Of a stretch of 57,094 nt of DNA, positions 43,152-52,364 are shown piece after piece (positions within the stretch are counted from its first letter, which is position 1; each line of letters opens with the position of its first letter). A program made the translations under genes and the position numbers. Source of the DNA: Bacteroidales bacterium (GTDB lineage: Bacteria; Bacteroidota; Bacteroidia; Bacteroidales; UBA3663); NCBI GenBank assembly GCA_016293065.1, contig JAEDEY010000003.1:1-57094 (forward strand). The letters run 5' to 3'. The notes beneath the pieces are model-generated. The model worked only from the letters and a program-made list of their open reading frames with translations. It did no database searches and was not told where the DNA came from.

Positions 43152-44756
43152 TTATTTATTCTCACGATGGTGGACAAGAGCTTTGACAATAGCCCATTTC
43201 TTGTCAATCTTCTCGTATTTCTTCATGAATGGTACTTTGCGGCAAATGAATCGCCATACTTTTACCATTGCGATGCGATAGGCATCGATGTCAAATAGAG
43301 TCGAGTCGTTGATGGCTCGCCATGTCAGGAAGATACCAATAGGAGCCAGCACCATGCTGCTAAGCCATACGCCTGCCCACGGAGCCCATTCTCCATTGGT
43401 CGCTCTGTTGTTGCCTGCTGTATCAATCACGAAATAGACGATGAAGAATGCTACTGATGTGATGATAGGAACACCCAAGCCTCCTTTGCGTATAATGGCT
43501 CCGAGTGGTGCACCGATGAGAAAGAAGATAATGCAGCATATCGACAACACGAACTTCTTGTGCATCTCGGTGATATGATATGAGCGGTTCTTGTATTCGA
43601 TGGTCTGCATCTCGCGTCTCACATCAAATGTCTGTACTACCGAATTGCTTCTCTCTTTTGCTCTCTTTGCCACTTCTGCTTTTTGGAAAGGACGCAGCGA
43701 GGCATAGATCGAGTCCAGATTGATAGGCATTGCTTTCTGAATCGTCTTGTCTGGGTCTTTGATTTTTGGGTCAGCCGATGCAATGTAGGCTCCAGTCTTC
43801 TCGGCAAAATATGCAGAGTCGAACTTAGTCTTGTCGATGACCGAGCGATAATAGGTGCGATCGACGAGTTGCTTGCCATAACCTGTGTTTATTGAGTCGA
43901 TACGCTGGTCAAGCGAATCAACCGACATGCGCAACTCTGCAAGGTTCTTGCCTACATGGCGGCTGGTAATCATCGACTCGTCGGTGCGTTCCAAGTCATT
44001 GCTGTAAGGGATGAAAACTTCCTTCTTCTTGAATGACTCACGACGGTACTTTGGGTGTTTTTCGTTGGATATTCGGTTTTGGTTGTTCGACTTGAAAGTA
44101 CCCACCTGTTCGCCACTCCAGAGTGTCATCTTCATATGCTGACCATCTGGAGTAGCTTCCATGCGGGCAGAGTCGGCTACAGTGACAGTGGCATCCTCGA
44201 TGTTGGTGCCATCAAAGATGTAGATGATGACATCTTCAAGCAGACCTGTCTCAAAGTCTTTTTTGCCGACATAGATGTTATAGTCTTCGATTTCCTTATA
44301 GAATACTCCTTCAGGAATCTCGAGTTCTGGTGATTTGTTCTTGATGCCGATGAGCAAACTGTACATCTTGGTGTTGGCCATCGGCAAAATGTCGTTCTGG
44401 AAATAAAAGGCTCCGGCCGACAGGAAGAGGATGAAAATAAAGAGAGGTCGCATAATCTTCAGCAGAGATATGCCTGATGCCTTCATAGCCAAAAGCTCAA
44501 GACTCTCACCCAGATTGCCGAATGTCATCAGTGACGCGAGCAGTATTGCCAATGGTAATGCCATAGGCACAAGTGTGAGAGCGGCATAGAAGAATAACTC
44601 TGCCATGACACCAAAGCCCAGACCTTTCCCAACGAAGTCATCGACATAACGCCACAGGAACTGCATCAGCACAATAAAGAGGCAGATCATAAACGTCATG
44701 CAGAACATCGGCAGGAAAGTCTGCAGCATGAAGGTATAAATGCGCTTGATTCTCAT
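43152..44756 (-). CDS. LptF/LptG-family LPS export permease
   Basis: A 534-residue YjgP/YjgQ family permease: three N-terminal membrane helices (residues ~10-125, with ELLAMKASGISLLKIMRPL, the coupling-helix region), a long periplasmic beta-jellyroll (~130-400) and three C-terminal helices (from ~410, ICCIIFFLIGAPLGAIIRKGGLG). The periplasmic part is longer than in E. coli (360 aa total). LptF and LptG are the membrane parts of the ABC exporter that pulls LPS from the inner membrane to the OstA-type bridge. The gene starts 27 bp after the biotin carrier gene, where the decarboxylase beta subunit would usually be. Confidence 0.92.
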   Translation of the reverse strand: MRIKRIYTFMLQTFLPMFCMTFMICLFIVLMQFLWRYVDDFVGKGLGFGVMAELFFYAALTLVPMALPLAILLASLMTFGNLGESLELLAMKASGISLLKIMRPLFIFILFLSAGAFYFQNDILPMANTKMYSLLIGIKNKSPELEIPEGVFYKEIEDYNIYVGKKDFETGLLEDVIIYIFDGTNIEDATVTVADSARMEATPDGQHMKMTLWSGEQVGTFKSNNQNRISNEKHPKYRRESFKKKEVFIPYSNDLERTDESMITSRHVGKNLAELRMSVDSLDQRIDSINTGYGKQLVDRTYYRSVIDKTKFDSAYFAEKTGAYIASADPKIKDPDKTIQKAMPINLDSIYASLRPFQKAEVAKRAKERSNSVVQTFDVRREMQTIEYKNRSYHITEMHKKFVLSICCIIFFLIGAPLGAIIRKGGLGVPIITSVAFFIVYFVIDTAGNNRATNGEWAPWAGVWLSSMVLAPIGIFLTWRAINDSTLFDIDAYRIAMVKVWRFICRKVPFMKKYEKIDKKWAIVKALVHHRENK

Positions 44757-44783
44757 TATCTTGTCAATAAAGAGGATGCTTCT

Positions 44784-45218
44784 TTATTCAATTAGCAACA
44801 GATCTGCGCCCTCAAGTACATTGTCGCCTTTCTGTACATAGATGGCTTTGACTACTCCGTCTTTGCCACAGTTGATGTTGTTTTCCATCTTCATGGCCTC
44901 AAGTACTAGTGCTACGTCGCTAGCCTTGACTGCTTGTCCAACGGTCACGGCAATGCTGAGTACAGTACCTGGAAGTGGCGAACGGGTTGCACCTGCAGCA
45001 CCCGCTGCAGGACGTGGTGATGGAGCAGAAACTGGAGTAGAAGCTGCTGGACGTGCCACAGGGCGAGCCACAGCTGGTGCGGATGGTTTTGCAGGCTGTT
45101 CAAGCTCGACATTGTATGCCTTGCCGTTGACTTCTACTTCTACGTTTGTTCCTTCGATATTCTTCACGGCAACTTCGTATGCGTTGCCATTGATCTTCAT
45201 TTTATAATTCTTCATCAA
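44784..45218 (-). CDS. Biotin carboxyl carrier subunit of methylmalonyl-CoA decarboxylase
   Basis: A 144-residue protein with an N-terminal segment, a Pro/Ala-rich hinge (residues ~40-75, AVARPVARPAAS) and a C-terminal biotinyl domain with the acceptor lysine in EAMKMEN (about residue 111). It carries the carboxyl group between the carboxyltransferase (45757-47319) and the membrane pump. Together with the neighbours it belongs to a sodium-pumping decarboxylase, most likely acting on methylmalonyl-CoA in propionate formation, although oxaloacetate decarboxylase cannot be excluded. It lies 49 bp after the OadG gene. Confidence 0.92.
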   Translation of the reverse strand: MMKNYKMKINGNAYEVAVKNIEGTNVEVEVNGKAYNVELEQPAKPSAPAVARPVARPAASTPVSAPSPRPAAGAAGATRSPLPGTVLSIAVTVGQAVKASDVALVLEAMKMENNINCGKDGVVKAIYVQKGDNVLEGADLLLIE

Positions 45219-45267
45219 ATCGATGTGTAACTATTATTTTGTCTTAATAACTTTCTTATAGCTCGCT

Positions 45268-45720
45268 TTACCAACGACGTCGTGGCATTGGCTTTTGGTT
45301 CTGTCCCACACCTGTCCATCCTGAAACGGAGTCGTTGAAGGTCAGTATGTCGCTTTCCTTGTCGTGCATGCCATCTTCGTTGAGGAAGAGTGCCATGCCA
45401 ATGGCAGCGACAAGCTCATCGTCATCGACAGCAGCTCCTGTCTGAGCATCGGTCACTTTCATGCTGTTGTTCTTTGCTTTGTTGGCCTTTGCCTGCTTGT
45501 AGCTGTTGATGAACAATAGGTGGACGAACTTGCTAGTTGCCACATAACCATACTTGAAGCAGATGAAAAGGATCAGAAGAGCAGAAAACACCACCATCAT
45601 GGAGGTCACTGTCATCATCCATCCGAATGGGTCGTGTTCCTTGAAGTTGTCGGCATTGCTGGCTAATACCGGTGCCAATGCACCTATCAGCATGGCGATT
45701 GTCAAAGTAAGTCTTTTCAT
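45268..45720 (-). CDS. OadG-family subunit of sodium-pumping decarboxylase
   Basis: A 150-residue protein with an N-terminal signal-like segment (residues ~1-20), one membrane helix (about 34-58, GWMMTVTSMMVVFSALLILF) and a hydrophilic C-terminus. This matches the gamma/delta (OadG/MmdD) subunit that assembles the decarboxylase; it is longer than the short gamma subunits of Klebsiella (about 83 aa), as in other Bacteroidales. It lies between the carboxyltransferase (36 bp upstream) and the biotin carrier (49 bp downstream). Confidence 0.82.
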   Translation of the reverse strand: MKRLTLTIAMLIGALAPVLASNADNFKEHDPFGWMMTVTSMMVVFSALLILFICFKYGYVATSKFVHLLFINSYKQAKANKAKNNSMKVTDAQTGAAVDDDELVAAIGMALFLNEDGMHDKESDILTFNDSVSGWTGVGQNQKPMPRRRW

Positions 45721-45756
45721 AGGCTGAATGTTTGTTGACTGTTCTAAACCTTCGAC

Positions 45757-47319
45757 TTACAGAGGCAGGTTGTCGTGCTTCTTGGCAGGATTGACCACGC
45801 GCTTGTTACGGAGCTTCTCAAGTGCACGGATCACACGGAAACGTGTGTTGCGAGGCTCAATGACATCATCAATGAAGCCCTGATGAGCAGCATCGTATGG
45901 ATTGCAGAAGAGGTCTTCGTATTCTTTCTTCTTCTCTGCAATCACCGCAGCCTTTTCTTCTGGTGTTGTAGCTGCCTTGAGTTCCTTGCCATAGAGCACC
46001 TCGACGGCACCACCAGAACCCATCACTGCAATCTCAGCCGATGGCCATGCGTAGTTGATGTCTCCGCGAAGCTGCTTACAGCTCATCACGATGTGGCTGC
46101 CTCCGTAGCTCTTGCGCAATGTGACAGTAACCTTTGGCACAGTCGATTCGCCATAAGCATAAAGGAGCTTTGCACCATGGTCGATCACGCCATTGTATTC
46201 CTGACCTGTGCCTGGAAGGAAACCAGGAACATCAACGAGTGTCAAGATAGGAATATTGAATGCGTCACAGAAACGTACAAAACGAGCAGCCTTGCGCGAT
46301 GCGTTCGAGTCGAGGCAGCCTGCCATAACCTTTGGCTGGTTGGCAACAACGCCCACACTCTGTCCATTCATGCGGGCAAAGCCCACAATGATGTTCTTGG
46401 CCCAGTTGGCATGAATCTCGAAGAGCTCACCGTTATCGACAATGGCAGCAATAGCATCATACATGTCGTAGGCCTGATTGGAACTCTCAGGGATGAGCTC
46501 GTTGAGGCTGTCTTCCTTGCGGTCGATAGGGTCATTGCACTCGGTATGTGGGGCTTCCTCCATATTGTTCTGTGGGATATAGCTGAGGAGCTGGCGTATC
46601 ATCGCAATGGCTTCTTCCTCATTTTCAGCAGCAAAGTGAGCAACGCCCGACTTGCTTGAGTGAACCATCGCACCACCCAGATTCTCCTGATCTACAACCT
46701 CGCCAAGCACTTCCTTCACAACCTTAGGTCCAGTAAGGAACATATATGATGTATTCTTGACCATCATCACGAAGTCTGTCAATGCAGGGCTATAGACCGA
46801 ACCACCTGCACATGGACCCATGATGCATGAGATCTGTGGAATCACGCCCGATGCAAGGATGTTGCGTTCGAATATCTCACCGAAGCCTGCCATCGAAGCA
46901 ATGCCTTCCTGGATGCGAGCGCCACCTGAATCGTTGAGGCCAATGACTGGAGCTCCTACACGCATGGCTTCATCCATGATCTTGCAGATCTTCTGAGCCA
47001 TGGTGATGCTAAGAGAACCGCCACTGACTGTGAAGTCCTGAGCGAAGAGATAGACGAGACGTCCACCGATGGTAGCAGAGCCTGTCACTACACCGTCTCC
47101 GTATGGATGGTTCTTGTCGGTGCCGAAGTTTGTACAGCGATGTATGAGGAACATGTCGTACTCTTCGAACGAACCTGGATCAACAAGCATCTCTATGCGT
47201 TCGCGTGCGGTCTGCTTGCCCTTTTCGTGTTGTGCATCAATACGTTTCTGTCCGCCGCCTAAACGTGCAGTCTCGCGCTTCTTGATGAGCTCTTGTATTT
47301 TCTGTAACTGTATAGACAT
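45757..47319 (-). CDS. mmdA: Methylmalonyl-CoA decarboxylase alpha subunit / acyl-CoA carboxyltransferase
   Basis: A 520-residue carboxyltransferase with the two crotonase-like halves of the family: DFTVSGGSLS, GLNDSGGARIQEG and GPCAGGSVYSPALTDF in the first, LVDVPGFLPGTGQE, KSYGGSHIVMS and AWPSAEIAVMG in the second. It transfers CO2 from methylmalonyl-CoA to biotin on the carrier protein. The operon context (OadG, biotin carrier) fits a sodium-translocating decarboxylase of the succinate pathway, which yields propionyl-CoA for the CoA-transferases at 52.6-55.6 kb. A propionyl-CoA carboxylase role is the main alternative. Confidence 0.92.
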   Translation of the reverse strand: MSIQLQKIQELIKKRETARLGGGQKRIDAQHEKGKQTARERIEMLVDPGSFEEYDMFLIHRCTNFGTDKNHPYGDGVVTGSATIGGRLVYLFAQDFTVSGGSLSITMAQKICKIMDEAMRVGAPVIGLNDSGGARIQEGIASMAGFGEIFERNILASGVIPQISCIMGPCAGGSVYSPALTDFVMMVKNTSYMFLTGPKVVKEVLGEVVDQENLGGAMVHSSKSGVAHFAAENEEEAIAMIRQLLSYIPQNNMEEAPHTECNDPIDRKEDSLNELIPESSNQAYDMYDAIAAIVDNGELFEIHANWAKNIIVGFARMNGQSVGVVANQPKVMAGCLDSNASRKAARFVRFCDAFNIPILTLVDVPGFLPGTGQEYNGVIDHGAKLLYAYGESTVPKVTVTLRKSYGGSHIVMSCKQLRGDINYAWPSAEIAVMGSGGAVEVLYGKELKAATTPEEKAAVIAEKKKEYEDLFCNPYDAAHQGFIDDVIEPRNTRFRVIRALEKLRNKRVVNPAKKHDNLPL

Positions 47320-47382
47320 TATTAATTATTTAAAAGTTTATATAGGTAATGACAATTGTCGTTTTTATTCGGTTCGCTGCAT

Positions 47383-47471
47383 GCTGCTGCGGAATAGCAG
47401 CAAACAGCAACCATGGAAGTGGTCTGTTGTTACGTCACCTCGGCCACCGTTAGCTGTTATTCCGTAACAGC
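47383..47471. repeat. Two related hairpins, inverted, in the mmdA leader region
   Basis: GCTGCTGCGGAATAGCAGC (47383-47401) and, on the other strand, GCTGTTACGGAATAACAGC (47471-47453) match at 16 of 19 positions. Each is a small hairpin, and stem changes are largely compensatory (CT/AG against TT/AA). They lie in the 159-bp gap between the yebC-like stop and mmdA start. Confidence 0.7.
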
Positions 47472-47478
47472 TCCCCAG

Positions 47479-48201
47479 TTAGTCTTCTTTGATGTTGTGA
47501 TAAACAGCGGTCACATCGTCATCCTCATCAAACTTGTCGAGCAGTTTGTCGAGTGTTACGCGCTGCTCCTCAGTCACCTCCTTGGTGTCGTTGGCAAAAC
47601 GCACGAACTCAGCGCTCACGATCTCGTAGCCGTTCTCCTCAAAGTACTGCTGGAGCTGAGCGTAGCTTTCTGGTTCGCCCTGAGCTGTGATTGTGCCTTC
47701 TTCCTCGTCGTGGTAGAGTTCATCTACACCGAAGTCGATAAGCTCGAGCTCAAGTTCCTCAAGGTCAACTCCTTCCTTAGCCTTGACAGTGAACACTGCC
47801 TTGCGGGTGAAAAGGAAGCTGAGAGAACCAGATGTGCCGAGTGTACCACCATACTTGGTGAAGTATGAACGAACGTTGGCAACAGTACGGGTGTTGTTAT
47901 CGGTTGCAGCTTCAACGAAGATTGCAATACCGAATGGGCCGTATCCTTCGTATGTCAACTCCTTGTAGTCGCTTGTGTCCTTGTCGGTTGCCTTCTTGAT
48001 TGCACGGTCGATAGTGTCCTTTGGCATACCTGCTGACTTGGCAGAGGCAATGAGCGTACGCAGACGGCTATTGGTGTCTGGATCTGGACCGCTTGCCTTT
48101 ACGCACATTGTGATTTCCTTACTGAACTTGCTGAATGCCTTGCTGTTTTTGCTATTACGCGCCATGATACGCGCCTTGCGATATTCAAATGCTCTTCCCA
48201 T
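47479..48201 (-). CDS. YebC/TACO1-family protein
   Basis: A 240-residue full-length YebC/PmpR protein: MGRAFEYRKARIMARNSKNSKAFSKFSKEI at the N-terminus (unusually, the common WAN-x-KHRK pattern is replaced), DRAIKKATDK, TYEGYGPFGIAIFVEAATDN and a C-terminal DDVTAVYHNI. Members are reported as transcriptional regulators or, more recently, as translation factors that relieve ribosome stalling at prolines. It lies 33 bp after pheT and 159 bp before mmdA on the same strand. Which role applies here is unknown. Confidence 0.92.
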   Translation of the reverse strand: MGRAFEYRKARIMARNSKNSKAFSKFSKEITMCVKASGPDPDTNSRLRTLIASAKSAGMPKDTIDRAIKKATDKDTSDYKELTYEGYGPFGIAIFVEAATDNNTRTVANVRSYFTKYGGTLGTSGSLSFLFTRKAVFTVKAKEGVDLEELELELIDFGVDELYHDEEEGTITAQGEPESYAQLQQYFEENGYEIVSAEFVRFANDTKEVTEEQRVTLDKLLDKFDEDDDVTAVYHNIKED

Positions 48202-48234
48202 AATGGATATTTTATTAATATTAATTATTTTCTA

Positions 48235-50826
48235 TTATCTTAATTGTGCACCAAGCTTTGTCTCGAAGGTCTTGATGAGCTTCTGCATCAAACCGTCGAT
48301 CTGCTTGTCAACCAATGTCTTTTCTGTGTCTTGGATAATGAATGAGACTGCATAGCTCTTTGTGCCCTCTGGAAGGTTCTTGCCCTCATACACGTCAAAG
48401 AGGTTGACGCTCTTGAGGAGCTTGCGGTCGGTCTCGAATGCGAGTTTCTCGATGTCGGCAAACTTCACGTCCTTGCTGACGAGGAGCGCGAGGTCGCGCT
48501 TGACAGGAGGGAACTTGGCAATCTCTTCCTGCTCAACCTTCACCTTGAGTGCGTCTTTGACAAGCGACTTCCAGTTGAGGTCGGCATAATAAACTTCCTG
48601 GTCGATGTCAAACTTCTTCAGTATCTTGTTTGAAACGATGCCAAGAGTAGCCAATACCTTGCCTCGTGGAGTCGAGATGTTGAGTCCGGCAGCAAAGATG
48701 TCATCCTGGAACTGCTGCTGCTTGAGCTGGCAGTCAAGACCGAGTCGCTTCAAGATGTTGAGCACAGCTGCCTTAAGCTCGAAGAAGGTTGCTTTCTGGT
48801 CGGCAACTGCCCATGAGCCTGTGTTGCGATGACCGGTGAGCCAGAGTGCGAGATGGCTCTCTTCGCTGTAGCCGGCAATGCCTCGACCTTCCTGCTGTAC
48901 TTCGAGTGCGGTCTTTTCGCCCGATGCTACCTGCTGGTTCACAGCTTCCTGCTTCTCTGCATTGTAGAATTCGGTATTGCCGAACTCATAGAAACGCAGG
49001 CTTGTAGCACGGTGGTTGATGTTGCGGGCAATGCTCTGAAGACCGCCGAAGAGCAAGGTCTGACGGAGCACGTTGAGGTCGCTCGACAAAGGATTCATCA
49101 CGCGCACGAGCTTCTCGCTTGGGAATGTGGTGAGTCCATCATAGAATGCCTCGGCTGTGAGTGAGTTGCACATGATTTCAGAATAACCTGCACCTGTGAG
49201 CTGCTCGCTGATGAGTTGCTGGAGGTGATTGCTCTGGTCAGAGAGAGTTTTCTGCTGTGGGCTTGTATGTGCGCTCTCAGGTAGTTCCACACGGTCGTAG
49301 CCATAGATGCGGAGAATATCCTCGATGACATCACAGTCGCGATAGACATCGACACGGTAATAAGGAATCTCGATCTTTACGCCTTCTTCATTCTCTTCGA
49401 TGATGTTCATCTCAAGCAGACCGAGGATCTGCTTCACTTTCTCGACAGGAATGTTGATGCCGCTGAGGGTGTTGACACGCTTGTAGGTAAGATCGACAAT
49501 GGCATTCTCTGCCTTGACCGGATAAACCTCTACTGGGTCGCCAACGATGGTGCCTCCTGCAAGTTCCTTGACGAGGAGTGTTGCACGACGCAATGCGTAT
49601 GGGATATTGTTGATATCGACACCACGCTCATAGCGGAAAGAGGCATCGGTAGAAAGCTGTTGACGACGTGCAGTCTTGCGCACCCAAGTAGGGTTGAAGC
49701 AAGCGCACTCAAGGAAGATGTTCTTTGTTTCTTCTGTAGTGCCCGACTCAAGTCCACCGAACACACCTGCGATGCACATAGGCTCCTCGGCGTTGCATAT
49801 CATGAGGTCACGCTCCGAGAGCTTGTGTTCATTGCCGTCGAGAGTAATGAAAGGAGTGCCCTCGGTACAAGTCTTGACAACGATCTTGCTGCCCTTGATC
49901 TTGTCTGCATCGAAAGTATGCATAGGCACGCAAGTCTCGTGGAGTATGAAGTTGGTGATATCAACGATATTGTTGATTGGGCGCATGCCTGCTGCCTGCA
50001 GACGCACCTTTAGCCATTCTGGCGACTCCTTGACAGTTACGCCTTCGATGGTGATGCCCGAGTATCGAGGACAAGCCTCTGAGTTCTCTACCTCAATCTG
50101 TATTGGGGCAATGCTTGTGGCCTTCTGCTTGTCTTCGGCAAGCACCTCGTCGAATTTGCCGACACATGGCTTGGTGAGCTCATGTGGCAGATCGTGAGCA
50201 CCAAGATAGGCATTGAGGTCGCGAGCCACACCGAAGTGAGAAGCTGCATCAATGCGGTTAGGAGTGATATCTACAGCAATCACATAGTCGCTCTCGACAT
50301 GGAAATAGTCGGCAGCGAGCATTCCAAGAGGAGTGTCTTCAGGCAGCACCATGATACCACTATGGTCGGTACCCACACCAATCTCGTCAGAAGCGCATAT
50401 CATGCCGTTAGAGTTGACACCGCGCAACTTTGCTTTCTTGATAGTGAAGCTCTTGTCGCCATCATAGAGCACAGTGCCAAGAGTGGCAACTATCACTTTC
50501 TGACCGGCAGCCACATTTGGCGCTCCACATACGATCTGGGCAATCACGTGCCCCTCATCGCTGATGGTGCAGTTGTTGCCGTATGCGTCTTTCACCCACT
50601 GTGCGTCACCGAGATCGACAGTCGTGATGTGCATGTGGTCTGAGTCAGGATGAACTTCGCAAGTCAATACATAACCTACGACAAGACCTTTGAGTCCACC
50701 GCGGATTGTCTCAATCTCTTCGATGCCTTCGGTCTCAAGGCCAATGGATGTAAGGGCTGCTGATGTCTGCTCAGGCGTGAGGTCAAACTTCAGATAATCT
50801 TTCAGCCACTTGTAAGAAATATTCAT
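48235..50826 (-). CDS. pheT: Phenylalanine--tRNA ligase beta subunit
   Basis: An 863-residue beta subunit, a little longer than the usual ~800. In order: N-terminal MNISYKWLKDYLKFDL, a tRNA-binding EMAP-like domain (residues ~40-155, VVGYVLTCEVHPDSDHMHI), B3/4 editing domain (~210-400), B5 domain (~410-480), catalytic-like core and a C-terminal anticodon-binding FDX-ACB domain (KFPPVKRDLALLVSKDV to the end). It pairs with PheS, not in this window, to charge tRNA-Phe. Its leader contains a 9-bp inverted repeat next to the predicted promoter. Confidence 0.96.
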   Translation of the reverse strand: MNISYKWLKDYLKFDLTPEQTSAALTSIGLETEGIEEIETIRGGLKGLVVGYVLTCEVHPDSDHMHITTVDLGDAQWVKDAYGNNCTISDEGHVIAQIVCGAPNVAAGQKVIVATLGTVLYDGDKSFTIKKAKLRGVNSNGMICASDEIGVGTDHSGIMVLPEDTPLGMLAADYFHVESDYVIAVDITPNRIDAASHFGVARDLNAYLGAHDLPHELTKPCVGKFDEVLAEDKQKATSIAPIQIEVENSEACPRYSGITIEGVTVKESPEWLKVRLQAAGMRPINNIVDITNFILHETCVPMHTFDADKIKGSKIVVKTCTEGTPFITLDGNEHKLSERDLMICNAEEPMCIAGVFGGLESGTTEETKNIFLECACFNPTWVRKTARRQQLSTDASFRYERGVDINNIPYALRRATLLVKELAGGTIVGDPVEVYPVKAENAIVDLTYKRVNTLSGINIPVEKVKQILGLLEMNIIEENEEGVKIEIPYYRVDVYRDCDVIEDILRIYGYDRVELPESAHTSPQQKTLSDQSNHLQQLISEQLTGAGYSEIMCNSLTAEAFYDGLTTFPSEKLVRVMNPLSSDLNVLRQTLLFGGLQSIARNINHRATSLRFYEFGNTEFYNAEKQEAVNQQVASGEKTALEVQQEGRGIAGYSEESHLALWLTGHRNTGSWAVADQKATFFELKAAVLNILKRLGLDCQLKQQQFQDDIFAAGLNISTPRGKVLATLGIVSNKILKKFDIDQEVYYADLNWKSLVKDALKVKVEQEEIAKFPPVKRDLALLVSKDVKFADIEKLAFETDRKLLKSVNLFDVYEGKNLPEGTKSYAVSFIIQDTEKTLVDKQIDGLMQKLIKTFETKLGAQLR

Positions 50827-50856
50827 AATCTATTGTGATGTGATAATAATTAAAAA

Positions 50857-50904
50857 CAAAGTTACGCGCGAATCAAACGGACGCATATCCGCATAATTCG
50901 CGCG
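50857..50904 (-). promoter_or_regulatory. pheT -7 box and adjacent 9-bp inverted repeat
   Basis: On the minus strand the -7 box TAACTTTG is at 50864-50857. Directly upstream, CGCGCGAAT (plus strand 50865-50873) and ATTCGCGCG (50896-50904) form a perfect 9-bp inverted repeat with a 22-bp spacer. No consensus -33 element was found at the usual distance. The repeat could be an operator, a terminator remnant of miaB, or an attenuator. Confidence 0.5.
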
Positions 50905-50968
50905 CAAATTTATATATAATTTTTTTAATAATGAAAAATTGACCCTTAAAAAGCACAAAAAGTCGTGA

Positions 50969-52285
50969 TTATCCTACAATTTCGCCAAGCATAGTTGCTG
51001 AAGTTGCTTCTGATACCTTCACCATTACCAGGTCTCCAGGCTTGGCATTGCCCTTCGGAAAGACTATCATCTTGTTCTGCTGAGAGCGTCCGCACATCTG
51101 TTCACGGCTTCGCTTGCTATAGCCTTCGACAAGCACCTCGAATGTCTTGCCGATGTCGCGACGGTTGCTTTCGAGCGAGAGCTCGTTCTGTAGTGCGATG
51201 ATCTCGTTGAGTCGGCGTATCTTCTCTTCTTCGGCAATGTTGTCAGGATAGTGGCGCGAGGCGAATGTGCCTGGGCGCTCGCTGTACTTGAACATGAATG
51301 CCGAGTCGAAGCCCACTTGGCGCATGAGGCTGAGTGTCTGTTTCTGGTCTTCGAGAGTCTCTCCGCTGAATCCGCAGAAGATGTCGGTCGAGATGCCGCA
51401 TTCTGGCATGATGCGTCTTGCTGCTGCAATTCGGTCAAGATACCACTCGCGGTCGTATTTGCGGTTCATGCGCTTCAATACTGCAGTCGAGCCCGACTGA
51501 ACAGGCAGGTGCAGGTGCTTGCAGATGTTCTTGTGGGCAGCCATTGTCTCAAGTATCTTGTCGCTCATGTCTTCTGGATTGCTCGTAGAAAAACGAATTC
51601 TCATTTCAGGAGCTGCTTCAGCTACGATGGTAAGGAGGTCGGCAAAGTCGGTCTGTTTGTCATCTTCTTTAAATAAATATGAATTGACATTCTGTCCCAA
51701 GAGAGTCACTTCCTTGAATCTTTTTGCTTTCAGATCGTTGAGTTCGGCAAGGATGCTGTCAACAGCACGTGAACGTTCGCGTCCTCGTGTGTATGGCACG
51801 ATGCAGTAGCTGCAGAAGTTGTTGCAACCTCTCATAATCGATATGAAGCCCGATATTCTGTTGTTGCCGATGCGTGTAGGTATGATTTCCCTGTAGGTCT
51901 CGGTGGTCGAAAGCGTGACGTTGACTGCCTCCAAGCCCTGTTCGGCAGCACTGATGAGATTGGGCAGGTCGAGATAAGAGTCTGGTCCTGCCACGAGGTC
52001 TGCACCATGCTTGAACAGATCCTCCTTCACGCGCTCAGCCATACAGCCCAATACGCCCACAAGCAACTTGTGTCCCTTGTTGTGGAGTGACTTGAAATAC
52101 TGGAGTCGTCCGTATATTTTCTGCTCTGCATTGTCACGAATCGAACAGGTGTTCAGGAACACTGCATCTGCTTCTTCCAGCTTCTCGCATATCTCATAAT
52201 CGGCCATTGTCATGATGGTGGCAACTACTTCGCTGTCGGCAACATTCATCTGACAACCGTATGTTTCAATGTATAATTTCTTCAT
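50969..52285 (-). CDS. miaB: tRNA-2-methylthio-N6-dimethylallyladenosine synthase
   Basis: A 438-residue radical SAM methylthiotransferase. The N-terminal UPF0004 domain carries three cluster cysteines (TYGCQMN, NTCSIRDNA, GVLGCMAER), the radical SAM domain has the CxxxCxxC motif in MRGCNNFCSYCIVPYTRGRE, and the C-terminal TRAM domain covers residues ~375-436. MiaB adds a methylthio group to i6A37 of tRNAs reading U-starting codons. Motif details fit MiaB rather than RimO or MtaB. It is divergent from the CoA-transferase genes. Confidence 0.94.
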   Translation of the reverse strand: MKKLYIETYGCQMNVADSEVVATIMTMADYEICEKLEEADAVFLNTCSIRDNAEQKIYGRLQYFKSLHNKGHKLLVGVLGCMAERVKEDLFKHGADLVAGPDSYLDLPNLISAAEQGLEAVNVTLSTTETYREIIPTRIGNNRISGFISIMRGCNNFCSYCIVPYTRGRERSRAVDSILAELNDLKAKRFKEVTLLGQNVNSYLFKEDDKQTDFADLLTIVAEAAPEMRIRFSTSNPEDMSDKILETMAAHKNICKHLHLPVQSGSTAVLKRMNRKYDREWYLDRIAAARRIMPECGISTDIFCGFSGETLEDQKQTLSLMRQVGFDSAFMFKYSERPGTFASRHYPDNIAEEEKIRRLNEIIALQNELSLESNRRDIGKTFEVLVEGYSKRSREQMCGRSQQNKMIVFPKGNAKPGDLVMVKVSEATSATMLGEIVG

Positions 52286-52364
52286 TATTTGAATTTGTAT
52301 GTTAAATATTGTGAAAATCCTAACAAAATCTCACTCAGAAGTGTACAATCTAAATATTTTGCAT

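Noticed and set aside
45775..46659. 294-codon plus-strand frame over the mmdA gene
   Set aside because: Antisense shadow of a strongly conserved carboxyltransferase.
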